A DNA stretch of 64,000 bases from Microcella putealis (GCF_004216575.1 NZ_SGWW01000003.1:62001-126000); one strand, 5' to 3'; positions 33,574-43,132 are shown, counted from the stretch's first letter. Notes: generated from the letters alone by a model not told the origin. Numbers and translations are program-made.

Positions 33574-36249
33574 TCACAGGAAGTCGCGCAGCTCGTCCTC
33601 AAGCTCGGCCCGCCCGCCCACGCCCAGCTTGCGGTAGACACTCGCGAGGTGGTTGTCGACCGTGCGCACCGACACCCCGAGGCGCTCGGCGATCTCGCGG
33701 CTGCGCTCCCTGCGGGCCGCGGCGCGCGCGATGACCCACTCGCGCTCGGTGAGGCCGGTCTGCTCGCGGGCGTCGCGCCCGCGGCGCGGAGTGACCACGG
33801 TCAGCGCGAGCTCGGTGGCGAGCACGCGCGCGCGGCGCTCGAGCATGCGTTCGCCCCCGGCCCAGTCGAGCGCGGCGCGCACGGTGTCGAGCGCGAGCGC
33901 GTCCAGCCCCATCGATTGGATGCGCGGCGCCAACTCGATCGCGGCGCTCGCGTTGGCGTCGCGCCAGGCTGCGGCGGTCTCCGCGAGCGTCGTGACCAGC
34001 GTGCATCCGGAATAGGCGGCCATGCCCGCGAGCGGGTCGGCGAACGCGGCCGCGCCGCCCGCGCGGATGCCGACCGACGCGGTGAGCGCGGTGAGGAGGA
34101 GGTGGCCGAGCTCGGCGCCGCGCGCGACGGCGGCCCCGATCTCGCCGATCGCGCGGGCCGGGTCGTCGGCGGCGAGCCAGGCGCGGGCTTCGGCGGCCTG
34201 CAGCGTCACCTTGACGTCGTCGAGGTGGGCGGCGTCGAGTTGGGCGAGCAGCGCCTCGGCCTCGGTGGGCTCGCCGAGCTGCGCGGCGACGGTCGCCGCG
34301 AGGGCGATGGCGGGCCCGAGCAGTCCGGTGAAGTCGCGCCAGCGCAGCTGCTCGATCGCGAGGCGGGCGAGCGGCTCGGCGTCGTGCAGGCGACCCGCGT
34401 GCAGGTGGATGAGGGCGAGCGCGTACGACCAGAGCCCCGCCGAGTCGGCGAACGGGTCGAGCCTGCGCGCCTCGGCGAAGGCGCGGGCCTCGGCGATGCG
34501 TCCGTCGCCCACGTCGATGAGGAAAGCATTCAGGTCGAGCAGGCTGTCGGCAAACGGCAGCACGTCGGCGTGCTGCGCGGCGAGCGGGCGGCCCGCGGCG
34601 ACGGCGGCAGCCGCCTCGGCGGTGCGGCCCGACATGGTGGCGATCATCGCCTGGCCGATCGCGGCGTTGAGCGCGGCGGGGCCAGCGGGCACTCCGGGTG
34701 CAGCGGCGTCGAGGCCCGGACCGGCGCTGGCGCTGGGGCTGGCGGCACGGTCCGCGCTTGCACCCACCGGCACAGCACCGGTGTCGCCCGCCATCAGGCG
34801 CCACTTCGCGAGGTCGGGCTCGACGAGCGCGCGGCCCTCGGCGTCGAGATCAGCGAGCACGGACGTGAGTCGTTCGGCAGCGTCGCGCGGGGCGGTGCGG
34901 CGCAGGGCGGTGTGCTGAGCCCAGCGCAGCTGCACGGCGGCGCGAAGTCCGGGGTCGGGGTGGTCAGGCGCGACATCGCCGGCCGCGAGCGCCGCATCGT
35001 CCGCAGCGGCAAACGCGGCATCCGCCTCGTCGAGTTCACCCAACGCAGACAGGGCCGCGCCGAGCGCGAGGTGGGCCCGCGCGCGCGTGGCGAGCGCAGC
35101 ATCCTCGCCGACGCGGTCGATCGCCCGACGCGCGGCGCGGACGGCGCGCTCGTGATCGCCGACAGCGTGCGCGTACCCCGATGCCCACACAAGGTCGTCG
35201 AGCGCCAGCGCATCGCCGGCGTCGTCGCGCAGGCAGAGGGCGGTGAAGCGCAGTTCGGGGGCGCCGAGCGCGAGCAGCCGATCGGCCGCGTCGCGGCGGC
35301 GGGCGGCGCGGGCGGCGGAGTCGAGACCGGCGAGCAGCGCCTCGGCGAACACGGGGTGGGCGAGCTGCAGGTAGCCGGCGTCGTCGGTTCCGCTCGACGC
35401 GACGATGCCGGCCGACACCAGGGCGTCGAGGGCGTCGCGCTCGTCGTCGCGCGTTGCCGCGGGCGGCCACGGCTGGGCGACGGCGAGCAGTTCGGCGAGC
35501 GCCCGCTCCCGCTCACCCAGCTCGGCGATACGGCCGGCGACCGTGTCGATGATGTGACCGGGAAGGCGCGCGGCGTCGACCTCGACGCCGAAGGGACCAG
35601 CGCTCACCCGGCCAGCGCGCTCGGCGGCCATCACGAGCTCGCGCAGGAAGAGGGGGTTGCCGCGCGTGGTCTCGTAGAGGCGTTGCAGACTTTCGGGGCG
35701 CGGGTCGGCGCCGAGGCGGCGGCGCAGCAGCTCGCGGGTCTCGTCCAGGCTGAGGCCGGTCGTCTCGGTGACGGTGACGAGGTCCTCGTGCAGCAGACGG
35801 GCGATCGGGCCCGACAGCGCATGCTCGTCGCGCGCCGTCATCAGGCACGGCACGCCGAACACGCGCACCAGTTGGTAGAGCGCGGCGGCCGAGGCGTCGT
35901 CGAGCAGCGGGGCGTCGTCGACGACGAGCAGGTACGACTCGGCGTGCCGACCGACGAGGGCCATGAGCTCGTGCAGGCGCGCCCCGACGTCGTCGATGTC
36001 GGCGAAGCGGCTCGAGCCGAGCAGCGGGGCGAGGGCCCCGAGGGGCACGTGCTGCAGCTCAGCCAGGGCGATGACGGGCACGATCGTGCGGCCCCGCTCG
36101 CCGAGAGTGTGCGAAACGGCGGCGGCGATGGTCGTCTTGCCGATGCCGCTCGGGCCGCGCAGCATCTGTGCGCGTGCGGGCCGGGCGCTGAGCGCCGTCA
36201 CGAGCGCGTCAACGTGCGCCGAGCGGGAGATGACCGGCCACGATCTCAT
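33574..36249 (-). CDS. Large LuxR-family (LAL/STAND) transcriptional regulator
   Basis: An 891-residue regulator. The N-terminal AAA/STAND ATPase has Walker A GPSGIGKTTIAAAV (about residues 35-48) and Walker B YLLVVDDAPLL. A long TPR-like helical middle follows (about 300-800). The C-terminal LuxR HTH is LTEREWVIARAAARRERSREIAERLGVSVRTVDNHLASVYRKLGV (about 825-880). Proteins of this plan sense small molecules or partners and activate nearby genes; the divergent DUF6421-like/SDR operon is the obvious target. Confidence 0.9.
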   Translation of the reverse strand: MRSWPVISRSAHVDALVTALSARPARAQMLRGPSGIGKTTIAAAVSHTLGERGRTIVPVIALAELQHVPLGALAPLLGSSRFADIDDVGARLHELMALVGRHAESYLLVVDDAPLLDDASAAALYQLVRVFGVPCLMTARDEHALSGPIARLLHEDLVTVTETTGLSLDETRELLRRRLGADPRPESLQRLYETTRGNPLFLRELVMAAERAGRVSAGPFGVEVDAARLPGHIIDTVAGRIAELGERERALAELLAVAQPWPPAATRDDERDALDALVSAGIVASSGTDDAGYLQLAHPVFAEALLAGLDSAARAARRRDAADRLLALGAPELRFTALCLRDDAGDALALDDLVWASGYAHAVGDHERAVRAARRAIDRVGEDAALATRARAHLALGAALSALGELDEADAAFAAADDAALAAGDVAPDHPDPGLRAAVQLRWAQHTALRRTAPRDAAERLTSVLADLDAEGRALVEPDLAKWRLMAGDTGAVPVGASADRAASPSASAGPGLDAAAPGVPAGPAALNAAIGQAMIATMSGRTAEAAAAVAAGRPLAAQHADVLPFADSLLDLNAFLIDVGDGRIAEARAFAEARRLDPFADSAGLWSYALALIHLHAGRLHDAEPLARLAIEQLRWRDFTGLLGPAIALAATVAAQLGEPTEAEALLAQLDAAHLDDVKVTLQAAEARAWLAADDPARAIGEIGAAVARGAELGHLLLTALTASVGIRAGGAAAFADPLAGMAAYSGCTLVTTLAETAAAWRDANASAAIELAPRIQSMGLDALALDTVRAALDWAGGERMLERRARVLATELALTVVTPRRGRDAREQTGLTEREWVIARAAARRERSREIAERLGVSVRTVDNHLASVYRKLGVGGRAELEDELRDFL

Positions 36250-36567
36250 CGACGCGTTTCCCCCCGGGTACAGGTGAACGGATGCCCGCCGTCGGCGTGC
36301 GGGACGGCCCGCGATCGCGGGTCTGGGGGGACGCTAACAGAGCGTTCTGACGAGAATTCAGCACGCGGCCCGCCGGACGAGGGGCTGAGTGCCGTTTTCG
36401 TGTTCACGAGCGATCTTTGGTGACGATTTATTGCACTGTGGATGGCTCTACGCACGATCAATGCGCAATCGGCAACCAAAGACGACGGTTGCGCGCCTAC
36501 CCTCGAAGAAGGGCGCCCGTGCGCCCGAACGACGACCACAGCACGCTCACTCGACGGGAGGGACACC
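36250..36567. other. Divergent 318-bp regulatory region
   Basis: Separates the LuxR regulator from the DUF6421-like gene and contains no credible gene. It is AT-richer around 36340-36470. I see no strong palindrome that could be named as the LuxR site; GGGAGG near 36556 is the ribosome site of the + strand gene. Confidence 0.5.
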
Positions 36568-38076
36568 ATGACCGACACCGCGCAGCACACCAGCGCCGGC
36601 ACCATCATCGGAGAGCCCGAGGTCGTCGAAGACGCCCGCCACAGCGCCGCCGCTGCAGGCACCTCCGGCAGCACCACCGCCGAGCGCCCCTCGCTCACCG
36701 CCACCGAGATCGCCGCCCACCCCGCGTGGCTCGCCCTCAAGGCCGCCGCCGTCGCGATCCGCCCGCACCAGGTGCACGACGGCTCGATCCCCGATCAGGA
36801 TGCGCACCCCGCGGCGCGAACGCACGTCGCGACGATCGCGACGGCGCTTCGGGAACTGGCCCCGAGCATCCCGCACGACGAGGCGTACCTGCTCGCCGCC
36901 GCGAGCGATTTCGAGCGGTGGGCCGACGGCGGATTCGACGTGCCCGACTTCTTCGACGCCCTCGACGCGTTCGCGCCGGCCGCGAACCGATACGACGGCG
37001 CCGCGCACCTCGCCGTGTTCCCGATGTACACGCAGAACGGCTCGAGCGACCGGCTCGTCGAGGCCGTCGTGTTCGAGGTGATCTGGCCCGACTTCATCGC
37101 CGAGCTCGAGGCGAGCGCGTACCGCAACCCGCTCTATCTCGGCATCCGTTTCGCCGACTTCACGCCGGGCTACGACACGAACTCGGCGACGCTCTTCCCC
37201 GAGTCGGTCGCCGTCACGCCGCGTGTTCCCGCTGGAGCGCCCGAGGGCACGGCCGCCCAGCTGCCGACGTTCACCTGGGGCGCGATCTTCGCCGACCGCG
37301 AGGCCGCCCGCTACCGCCGCGTCGTGCGCGCCGCCGCCGAGATCACGAAGCTCGACCTCCCCGCCGATGCCGCCGCGATGCTCGACGACCAGGGCCTCAC
37401 CGAGCGCACCTTCGTAATGTGGGACATGATTCACGACCGCTCGCACATGCGCGGCGACCTGCCGTTCGATCCGTTCATGATCAAGCAGCGCATGCCGTAC
37501 TTCTTGTACTCGCTCGAAGAGCTGCGCTGCGATCTGACGGCCTTCCGCGAGTCGGTCGCGCTCGAGCGCTCCGAGGACACCGACGAGGTCACCCGCCACC
37601 ACGCGCGCTGCGTGCAGTACGCGGTGATCTTCGACCGCATCTTCCGCTTCGCGCTGACGGGCAGCCGCACGCGCAACTACGACGGCGTGGGCGGCCAGCT
37701 GCTGTTCGCGTGGATGCACCAGAAGGGCGTGCTGCACTGGACAGACACCCAGCTCGCCATCGACTGGGACGCCGTGCCCGATGTGGTCGTCTCGCTGTCT
37801 GACGCAATCAACGAGCTTTACTGGCGCTCGATCGACCGACCGAAGGGTGCGCACTGGCTCGCCGCCTACGAGCTCGTGTCGTCGGTGCTGACCCCGCACC
37901 CGGCGTCGCGCTGGGCCGCCGGGCTGCCGCGCGAGGTACTCGAAGGCCCGCTGAAGGGCTGGACCGACCTCGTCATGGACGACGAGTTCCCGCTGTCCAT
38001 GTTCTACGAAGCTCTGCAGAAGAAGATGGCGGGCGTGATCGAATCGACCGCCGGCATCACCGGCACGAGCGCGTGA
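36568..38076 (+). CDS. Uncharacterised protein resembling DUF6421
   Basis: A 502-residue soluble protein, Ala-rich in its first 60 residues, then a long helical/beta body with many Trp/Tyr/His (TQNGSSDRLVEAVVFEVIWP, FVMWDMIHDRSHMRGDLPFD, LFAWMHQKGVLHWTD). The His-rich HDRSHMRG segment could bind a metal. It appears to be the family called DUF6421 in actinobacterial genomes, which I recall rather than can verify. GGGAGG lies eight bases before the ATG, and the stop overlaps the SDR start by 4 bp. Confidence 0.7.
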   Translation: MTDTAQHTSAGTIIGEPEVVEDARHSAAAAGTSGSTTAERPSLTATEIAAHPAWLALKAAAVAIRPHQVHDGSIPDQDAHPAARTHVATIATALRELAPSIPHDEAYLLAAASDFERWADGGFDVPDFFDALDAFAPAANRYDGAAHLAVFPMYTQNGSSDRLVEAVVFEVIWPDFIAELEASAYRNPLYLGIRFADFTPGYDTNSATLFPESVAVTPRVPAGAPEGTAAQLPTFTWGAIFADREAARYRRVVRAAAEITKLDLPADAAAMLDDQGLTERTFVMWDMIHDRSHMRGDLPFDPFMIKQRMPYFLYSLEELRCDLTAFRESVALERSEDTDEVTRHHARCVQYAVIFDRIFRFALTGSRTRNYDGVGGQLLFAWMHQKGVLHWTDTQLAIDWDAVPDVVVSLSDAINELYWRSIDRPKGAHWLAAYELVSSVLTPHPASRWAAGLPREVLEGPLKGWTDLVMDDEFPLSMFYEALQKKMAGVIESTAGITGTSA

Positions 38077-38714
38077 GCAGCGCGGCCGGGCGCACCGTCA
38101 TCGTGGGCGGGGCGGGCGGCTCCGCGGGCCGCGAGGTCTGCGCCGCCCTCACGGCGGCCGGCGCCCACGTCGTGGCCGTCACCTCCCGGCCCGACGCGCT
38201 CGAGGAGATCGCGGCGGCCGAGACGCACGCGATCGACCTGGGCGACGCATCCGCGGTTGAGGGGCTGGCGCGCGACGTGCGCGAGCGCCGCGGCGGCATC
38301 GACGGCTTCATCCACCTGGTGGGCGGCTGGCGGCCGGGCGTCGCCGACGACGACTGGGCGTGGCTCGAACACCGGGTGCTGACGACGCTGCGGGTGACCT
38401 CGCGCGCGCTGCGCGACGACCTCGGCGCCTCCGATGCGGGGCGCCTCGCGATCGTCAGCTCGGCGTCGGTCGCGGCGCCACGCTGGGGCATGGCGAACTA
38501 CGTGACGCTGAAGGCGGCGGCCGAAACCTGGGTGCAGGCGATCGCGAACGGCTGGCGGGTGACCGGCAAGCCGGCCGCGGCCGTGACCTTCGTCGTCGGG
38601 GCGCTCGACGAGGAGGGCGTGGTCGACGCGCTCGCGCAATCGGTCGTGCACCTGTGGGAACTGCCGGGCGACGCGCTGAACGGCGTCGTCGCGCGCCTCG
38701 ACGACGGCGAGTAG
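38073..38714 (+). CDS. Short-chain dehydrogenase/reductase
   Basis: A 213-residue SDR with the N-terminal NAD(P)-binding glycine motif VGGAGGSAGREVCAAL and a shortened Rossmann domain. The active-site region is atypical: Ser in VSSASVA is followed by MANYVTLKAAAETW, giving the YxxxK pair. It is translationally coupled to the DUF6421-like gene, so the two probably act in one pathway, possibly under the divergent LuxR regulator. Substrate unknown. Confidence 0.82.
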   Translation: MSSAAGRTVIVGGAGGSAGREVCAALTAAGAHVVAVTSRPDALEEIAAAETHAIDLGDASAVEGLARDVRERRGGIDGFIHLVGGWRPGVADDDWAWLEHRVLTTLRVTSRALRDDLGASDAGRLAIVSSASVAAPRWGMANYVTLKAAAETWVQAIANGWRVTGKPAAAVTFVVGALDEEGVVDALAQSVVHLWELPGDALNGVVARLDDGE

Positions 38715-38759
38715 CCGCGCGGGCTGTGGGCCGCGGGGCGAGCGCCCACGGGGCGCACG

Positions 38760-38777
38760 ATCCGTCGCGCGACGGAT
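38760..38777. promoter_or_regulatory. 18-bp perfect palindrome upstream of the NarL-type kinase gene
   Basis: atccgtcgcgcgacggat is self-complementary over all 18 bases. It ends 22 bp before the TAGCGT box (38800-38805) of the kinase operon. One half, gcgcgacggatga, recurs at 40987-40999 between the regulator gene and the ABC operon. Candidate binding site for the NarL-family regulator encoded here. Confidence 0.55.
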
Positions 38778-38811
38778 GACGCACATCCACCCCGCGGGCT
38801 AGCGTCATGAG

Positions 38812-40257
38812 GTGACCACGACGACCGAGCAACGGCGAGACGACGCGCTGAGCGCTGCCGACACGACCGACGCCGACGGCCGGTGGCGCCGCCCGCGCCC
38901 GTCGCTGCGCGAGCTGCGGCCCGACGGCATTCTCGCCCTGGTCGTCGCCGTGGGCGGTGTGGTCATGGTGCTGCTGTACGCCAGCATCGGCTTCTTCGAC
39001 GAGCCGCCCGTGCCGTGGCACGCCGCCGCGATGATCGTCGGCTTCTCGGGGCCGCTCGTGTTCCGCCGCATCGCGCCCATCACGGTGACCGTTGTCGTCT
39101 CGGTCGTCTACATCGTGGGCGTCTACAACCAGGTGCCCGAGGTGCTGTTCAGCAACATCGCGATCTTCTCGGCGATGTACTCGATTGGCGCCTGGAGCAC
39201 CTCTCGGCGGGCCGCCCTGGTCTCGCGCACGCTCATCGTGATCGGCATGTTCGGCTGGCTGTTTCTCGAAATCGCCCGCGCCGCCTTCGACACGAGCCTC
39301 GCCCCCGACGACTCGGGCATCGGGCTCATCGCACCCGGCGTCGCGGGCGGCCTCATCGCGGTCGTCACGAACGTGCTCTATTTCGCCGGGGCGTGGGCGT
39401 TCGGCGACCGCGCCTGGAATGCCGCCCGCGAGCGCGCCGAACTGCACGCCCGCACGCTCGAGCTCGCCGCCGAGCGCGAACGCACCGCCGCGCAGGCCGT
39501 CGCCCTCGACCGCGTGCGCATCGGCCGTGAGCTGCACGACGTCGTCGCCCACCACGTGTCGGTCATGGGCATTCAGGCCGGGGCCGCCCGCCGCGCCCTC
39601 GAGACCCGCGGCGCCGACGGTGCCGCCACGGCGATCGGCTCGCTCGGCTCGATCGAGCAGTCGGCGCGCCAGGCGGTCGACGAGCTGCACCGGCTGGTGA
39701 CGACCCTGCGCGATTCCGATCAGGCTCAGGATGCGCGGGGCGCGTCGGGCGCGCCCGGCGCCGTCTCCGCGGGCTCGGCCGGCGACGGCCCCAGCACGCG
39801 CGGAACCGCCCACCTGGGCGAGCTGGTGCGCGAGCTGGAGGCGGCCGGACGCCCGGCCGCGCTGCAACTCATCGGCGACCCCGCGCCCCTCAGCCCCGTC
39901 GTCGACACCACCCTGTACCGGGTGGCACAGGAGGCCGTGACGAACGCCCTGAAGCACGCCGGCGCGAGTGCCCGCGTCGACCTGCGGCTGCGTTTCACCC
40001 CCGACGCCGTCGAACTCGACGTCGCCGACACGGGCGTCGGTGCCCGCGCCGCGGCCGTGCAGCCCCGCGGCGGTTCGGGCGGCCTCGGCCAGCAGGGCAT
40101 GCGCGAGCGCCTCGCCGCCGTCGGCGGCACCCTTGAGGCCGGCCCGCGCTCGCGCGGCGGCTACCTGGTGCGCGCCCGCGTACCGCTGATCGTCGACGAG
40201 GTGCCCGACGAGACACCCGGCGCCGCGACGGCCACCCCCGCAGAGGAGACACCGTGA
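38812..40257 (+). CDS. NarL-type sensor histidine kinase
   Basis: A 481-residue kinase with about five N-terminal transmembrane helices (residues 40-195). The HisKA_3 dimerisation domain carries the acceptor in IGRELHDVVAHHVSVM (His242), and the C-terminal HATPase has an N-box (AVTNALKHAG) and G-box (DTGVGARA). The loop around residues 300-325 is low-complexity. GTG start with TAGCGT six bases upstream. It overlaps its response regulator by 4 bp; the membrane-embedded sensor suggests cell-envelope stress detection. Confidence 0.92.
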   Translation: MTTTTEQRRDDALSAADTTDADGRWRRPRPSLRELRPDGILALVVAVGGVVMVLLYASIGFFDEPPVPWHAAAMIVGFSGPLVFRRIAPITVTVVVSVVYIVGVYNQVPEVLFSNIAIFSAMYSIGAWSTSRRAALVSRTLIVIGMFGWLFLEIARAAFDTSLAPDDSGIGLIAPGVAGGLIAVVTNVLYFAGAWAFGDRAWNAARERAELHARTLELAAERERTAAQAVALDRVRIGRELHDVVAHHVSVMGIQAGAARRALETRGADGAATAIGSLGSIEQSARQAVDELHRLVTTLRDSDQAQDARGASGAPGAVSAGSAGDGPSTRGTAHLGELVRELEAAGRPAALQLIGDPAPLSPVVDTTLYRVAQEAVTNALKHAGASARVDLRLRFTPDAVELDVADTGVGARAAAVQPRGGSGGLGQQGMRERLAAVGGTLEAGPRSRGGYLVRARVPLIVDEVPDETPGAATATPAEETP

Positions 40258-40964
40258 GCATCCGCGTCTTGCTCGTCGACGACCACGCCCTCGTGCGCTC
40301 CGGCTTCCGCGCCATCCTCGAGAGCGAGCCCGACATCGTGATCGCCGGCGAGGCCTCCACCGGCGAGGAGGCCATCGCTGCCGCGAGCACCCTGGACCTC
40401 GACGTCATCTGCATGGACGTGCAGATGCCCGGAATTGACGGCCTCGAGGCCACCCGTCGCATCACCGCCGAGCCGGACGGCGGCCCGGGCGTGCTCGTGC
40501 TCACCACCTTCGACCGCGACGACTACCTCTTCGCCGCGCTCGACGCGGGCGCCGCCGGCTTCCTCCTGAAGAACGCGAGCCCCGAGAAGCTCGTCGAGGC
40601 CGTGCGCGTCGTCGCGGCGGGCGACGCGCTGCTCGCCCCCGACGTGACGCGTCGCGTAATCGCACGCGCCGTCACCGAGCGGGAGGCGGGCGCCTCGGCA
40701 ACGCTCGCGGGCGGCGGTACCGCACCGCGCGCATCCGTCGAACCGGATGCTCGACTCACCGATCTCACGGAACGCGAGCACGAGGTACTCACCCTGCTCG
40801 CCCGGGGCCTCGCGAACGCCGAGATCGCGCGCGAACTGTGGCTCGGCGAGGCGACCGTGAAGACCCACGTGTCGAAGATTCTGCAGAAGCTCGGCCTGCG
40901 CGACCGGGTGCACGCCGTGGTGTTCGCCTACGAGAACGGTGTCGCCGTTCCGGGTGACGCGTAG
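40254..40964 (+). CDS. NarL/FixJ-family response regulator
   Basis: A 236-residue regulator. The receiver has D10/D9 and phospho-acceptor D55 (VICMDVQMPGIDG) and a conserved Lys in FLLKNASPEKL. A C-terminal LuxR-type HTH (LTEREHEVLTLLARGLANAEIARELWLGEATVKTHVSKILQKLGL) follows a 30-residue linker. It is partner to the overlapping kinase and probably controls the ABC exporter genes that follow 119 bp downstream, as in LiaSR- and BceRS-like modules. Confidence 0.93.
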   Translation: MSIRVLLVDDHALVRSGFRAILESEPDIVIAGEASTGEEAIAAASTLDLDVICMDVQMPGIDGLEATRRITAEPDGGPGVLVLTTFDRDDYLFAALDAGAAGFLLKNASPEKLVEAVRVVAAGDALLAPDVTRRVIARAVTEREAGASATLAGGGTAPRASVEPDARLTDLTEREHEVLTLLARGLANAEIARELWLGEATVKTHVSKILQKLGLRDRVHAVVFAYENGVAVPGDA

Positions 40965-40967
40965 GCG

Positions 40968-41012
40968 CGCGACACCCGTCTCAGCCGCGCGACGGATGAG
41001 ACGGGTGTCGCG
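40968..41012. terminator. 16-bp-stem hairpin after the response regulator
   Basis: Perfect arms 40968-40983 (cgcgacacccgtctca) and 40997-41012 with a 13-base loop that holds the gcgcgacgga half-site. No T-run. It may terminate the two-component operon, act as a regulator site for the ABC genes, or both. Confidence 0.6.
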
Positions 41013-41082
41013 ACCATCCTTCGGGCGGATGCGCGGGCATCCGACCCCTTCGTAGCGTTGAGCCCAACGAAAGGGGCGACAC

Positions 41083-41964
41083 ATGCTTCAGCTCGACGGC
41101 ATCACCAAATCGTTCGGTGACCGGCTCGCGGTCGACGACGTCAGCTTCACGGTCGGCGGAGGCCGACTGACCGGCTTCGTCGGCGGCAACGGGGCCGGCA
41201 AGACGACGACCATGCGCATCATCCTCGGCGTGCTCGGCTCCGACGCCGGAACCGTGAACCTCAACGGCGCACCGCTGGATGCGGCCGGCCGCCGCCGCTT
41301 CGGCTACATGCCCGAAGAGCGCGGCCTCTACCCGAAGATGCGGGTGCACGAGCAGCTCGTCTACCTCGCGCGCCTGCGGGGGGTGCGCGCGGCCGACGCC
41401 GCCGCCCGGGCCGACGAACTTATCGACCGCCTCGAGCTCACCGAGCGCCGCAACGACCCGGTCGAGAAGCTGTCGCTCGGCAACCAGCAGCGCGCGCAGA
41501 TCGCCGCAGCCCTCGTGCACGACCCCGACGTGCTCGTGCTCGACGAGCCGTTCTCGGGCCTCGACCCGATGGCGGTTGAGACGGTGTTGGGCGTGCTCAG
41601 CGAGTTCGCCGCGCGCGGCGTGCCCGTGCTGTTTTCCAGCCACCAGCTGGATGTTGTCGAACGGCTCTGCGACGACATCGTCGTGATCGGCGGCGGGCGT
41701 ATTCTCGCCGCTGGCAGTCGCGATGACTTGCGCGAGCGCAATGCCGGCTCGCGCTGGGAGCTCACCGTCGATGGCGACGCGGGCTGGGTGCGCACCGCGA
41801 CGGGCGTGCAGGTCATCGAGTTCGACGGCGACCACGTGGTGTTCGACGCCGACCCCGCCTCCGCGCAGGCCGTGCTGCAGCGCGCTACGAGCACCGACAG
41901 CGTGCAGCGCTTCGGGCGCCGCCGCCCCACCCTGACCGAAATCTTCCGAGAGGTCGTGCAGTGA
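41083..41964 (+). CDS. ABC transporter ATP-binding protein (NatA-like)
   Basis: A 293-residue ATPase with Walker A GGNGAGKTTTM, Q-loop in GYMPEERGLYPKM, signature LSLGNQQRAQ, Walker B VLVLDEPFSGLDPM, H-loop SSHQLD and a C-terminal regulatory extension of about 80 residues, as in NatA-type exporters. The ATG is preceded by GAAAGGGG. It overlaps the permease start. Linked to the upstream two-component system; probably a defence or ion-extrusion exporter. Confidence 0.92.
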   Translation: MLQLDGITKSFGDRLAVDDVSFTVGGGRLTGFVGGNGAGKTTTMRIILGVLGSDAGTVNLNGAPLDAAGRRRFGYMPEERGLYPKMRVHEQLVYLARLRGVRAADAAARADELIDRLELTERRNDPVEKLSLGNQQRAQIAAALVHDPDVLVLDEPFSGLDPMAVETVLGVLSEFAARGVPVLFSSHQLDVVERLCDDIVVIGGGRILAAGSRDDLRERNAGSRWELTVDGDAGWVRTATGVQVIEFDGDHVVFDADPASAQAVLQRATSTDSVQRFGRRRPTLTEIFREVVQ

Positions 41965-43049
41965 TGAATGCCGCCAGCTTCCGTGAATCCGTCTTCCTCG
42001 TCGCCGGGCGCGAGGTCACCCAGCGCCTGCGCTCGAAGTCGTTCATCATCTCGACACTGATCCTGTTTGCGATCGTGCTCGGATCGATCCTCGTGACGGG
42101 CTTCATCGCGCGCACGGCATCAGATACGCCGGTCGCCGCGGTGGGCGCCGCGAGCGACGTCGTGGCCGACTTGCCTGGCTACGAACTCGTCGAGGCCGAC
42201 ACGATCGCCGACGCCGAGCAGCTCGTGCGCGACGGTGAGGTCGACGCGGCCGTCGTGTCGCTCGAAGGAGACGCGGCCGTGCCTTTCGAAGTCGTGGCCC
42301 TCGACGAAGCCCCGGGCGGCATCGTTGCCGCGCTCTCGATCGCACCCGACATTCGCCTGCTGGAAGAGCCGAGCCTGCCGTACGGCCTGTTGTCGCTCGT
42401 GGCGTTCGGCTTCGGGCTCGTCTTCCTGATGTCAGCGATCACCTTCGGCGGCACCATCGCGCAGAGCGTGGTCGAAGAAAAGCAGACGCGCGTCGTCGAG
42501 ATCCTGCTGTCGGCCATCTCGGCCCGCGCGCTGCTCGCGGGGAAGGTCGTCGGCAACTCGATCCTCGCCTTCGGCCAGATCATCGCCATCGCGGGGCTCG
42601 CCGCGCTTGGGCTCGTGTTGACGGGCCAAGACGTGCTGGCCGCCGACCTCGGCCCGGCCGTCGGCTGGTTCATCGCGCTGTTCGCCGTGGGGTTCGTGCT
42701 CTTGGCCGCCATGTTCGCGTCGAGCGCGTCGCTCGTCTCGCGCATGGAGGACACCGGCGCCGTGCTCACCCCCGTGACGTACCTCGTGATGATCCCGTAC
42801 TTCCTGGTGGTGTTCTTCTTCGACAACTCCGTGGCGCTCACGACCATGTCGTACGTGCCGTTCTCGGCGCCCGTGGCGATGCCGATGCGCATCTTCCTCG
42901 AGCAAGCGCAGTGGTGGGAGCCGCTGCTGTCACTCGCGGTGCTCGCCGTGACGGCGGTGATCGTCGTTGCCCTCGGTGCGCGCATCTACGAAAACTCGCT
43001 GCTGCGCACTGGAGCCCGCGTGAAGCTCAGCGAGGCGCTGAAGGGCTAG
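41961..43049 (+). CDS. ABC-2 type permease (NatB-like)
   Basis: A 362-residue ABC-2 permease with one N-terminal helix (IISTLILFAIVLGSILVTGF), a large extracytoplasmic loop (about residues 55-130) and five to six C-terminal helices (LLSLVAFGFGLVFLMSAITF onward). The conserved cytoplasmic stretch QSVVEEKQTRVVEILLSAIS is the NatB/ABC-2 coupling motif. Starts at GTG 41961 or ATG 41964, overlapping the ATPase stop. Confidence 0.9.
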   Translation: MMNAASFRESVFLVAGREVTQRLRSKSFIISTLILFAIVLGSILVTGFIARTASDTPVAAVGAASDVVADLPGYELVEADTIADAEQLVRDGEVDAAVVSLEGDAAVPFEVVALDEAPGGIVAALSIAPDIRLLEEPSLPYGLLSLVAFGFGLVFLMSAITFGGTIAQSVVEEKQTRVVEILLSAISARALLAGKVVGNSILAFGQIIAIAGLAALGLVLTGQDVLAADLGPAVGWFIALFAVGFVLLAAMFASSASLVSRMEDTGAVLTPVTYLVMIPYFLVVFFFDNSVALTTMSYVPFSAPVAMPMRIFLEQAQWWEPLLSLAVLAVTAVIVVALGARIYENSLLRTGARVKLSEALKG

Positions 43050-43086
43050 GTGCGGCGGGTCGATCGACCGATAATCGCGCGAATCG

Positions 43087-43132
43087 GGATGCGCGGGGCG
43101 GGGCCGTCACGGACGGCGCGCCCCGCGCATCC
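43087..43132. terminator. Long GC-rich hairpin with GGATGCGCG stem
   Basis: Perfect 14-bp arms ggatgcgcggggcg (43087-43100) and its complement (43119-43132), with an inner CCGTC/GACGG stem, followed by gcgtttct. It lies 38 bp after the ABC permease stop and probably terminates that operon. Confidence 0.7.

Noticed and set aside
33511..36423. 970-codon open frame antisense to the LuxR regulator
   Set aside because: Shadow of the GC-rich regulator gene; the real protein has Walker A and HTH motifs, the shadow has none.
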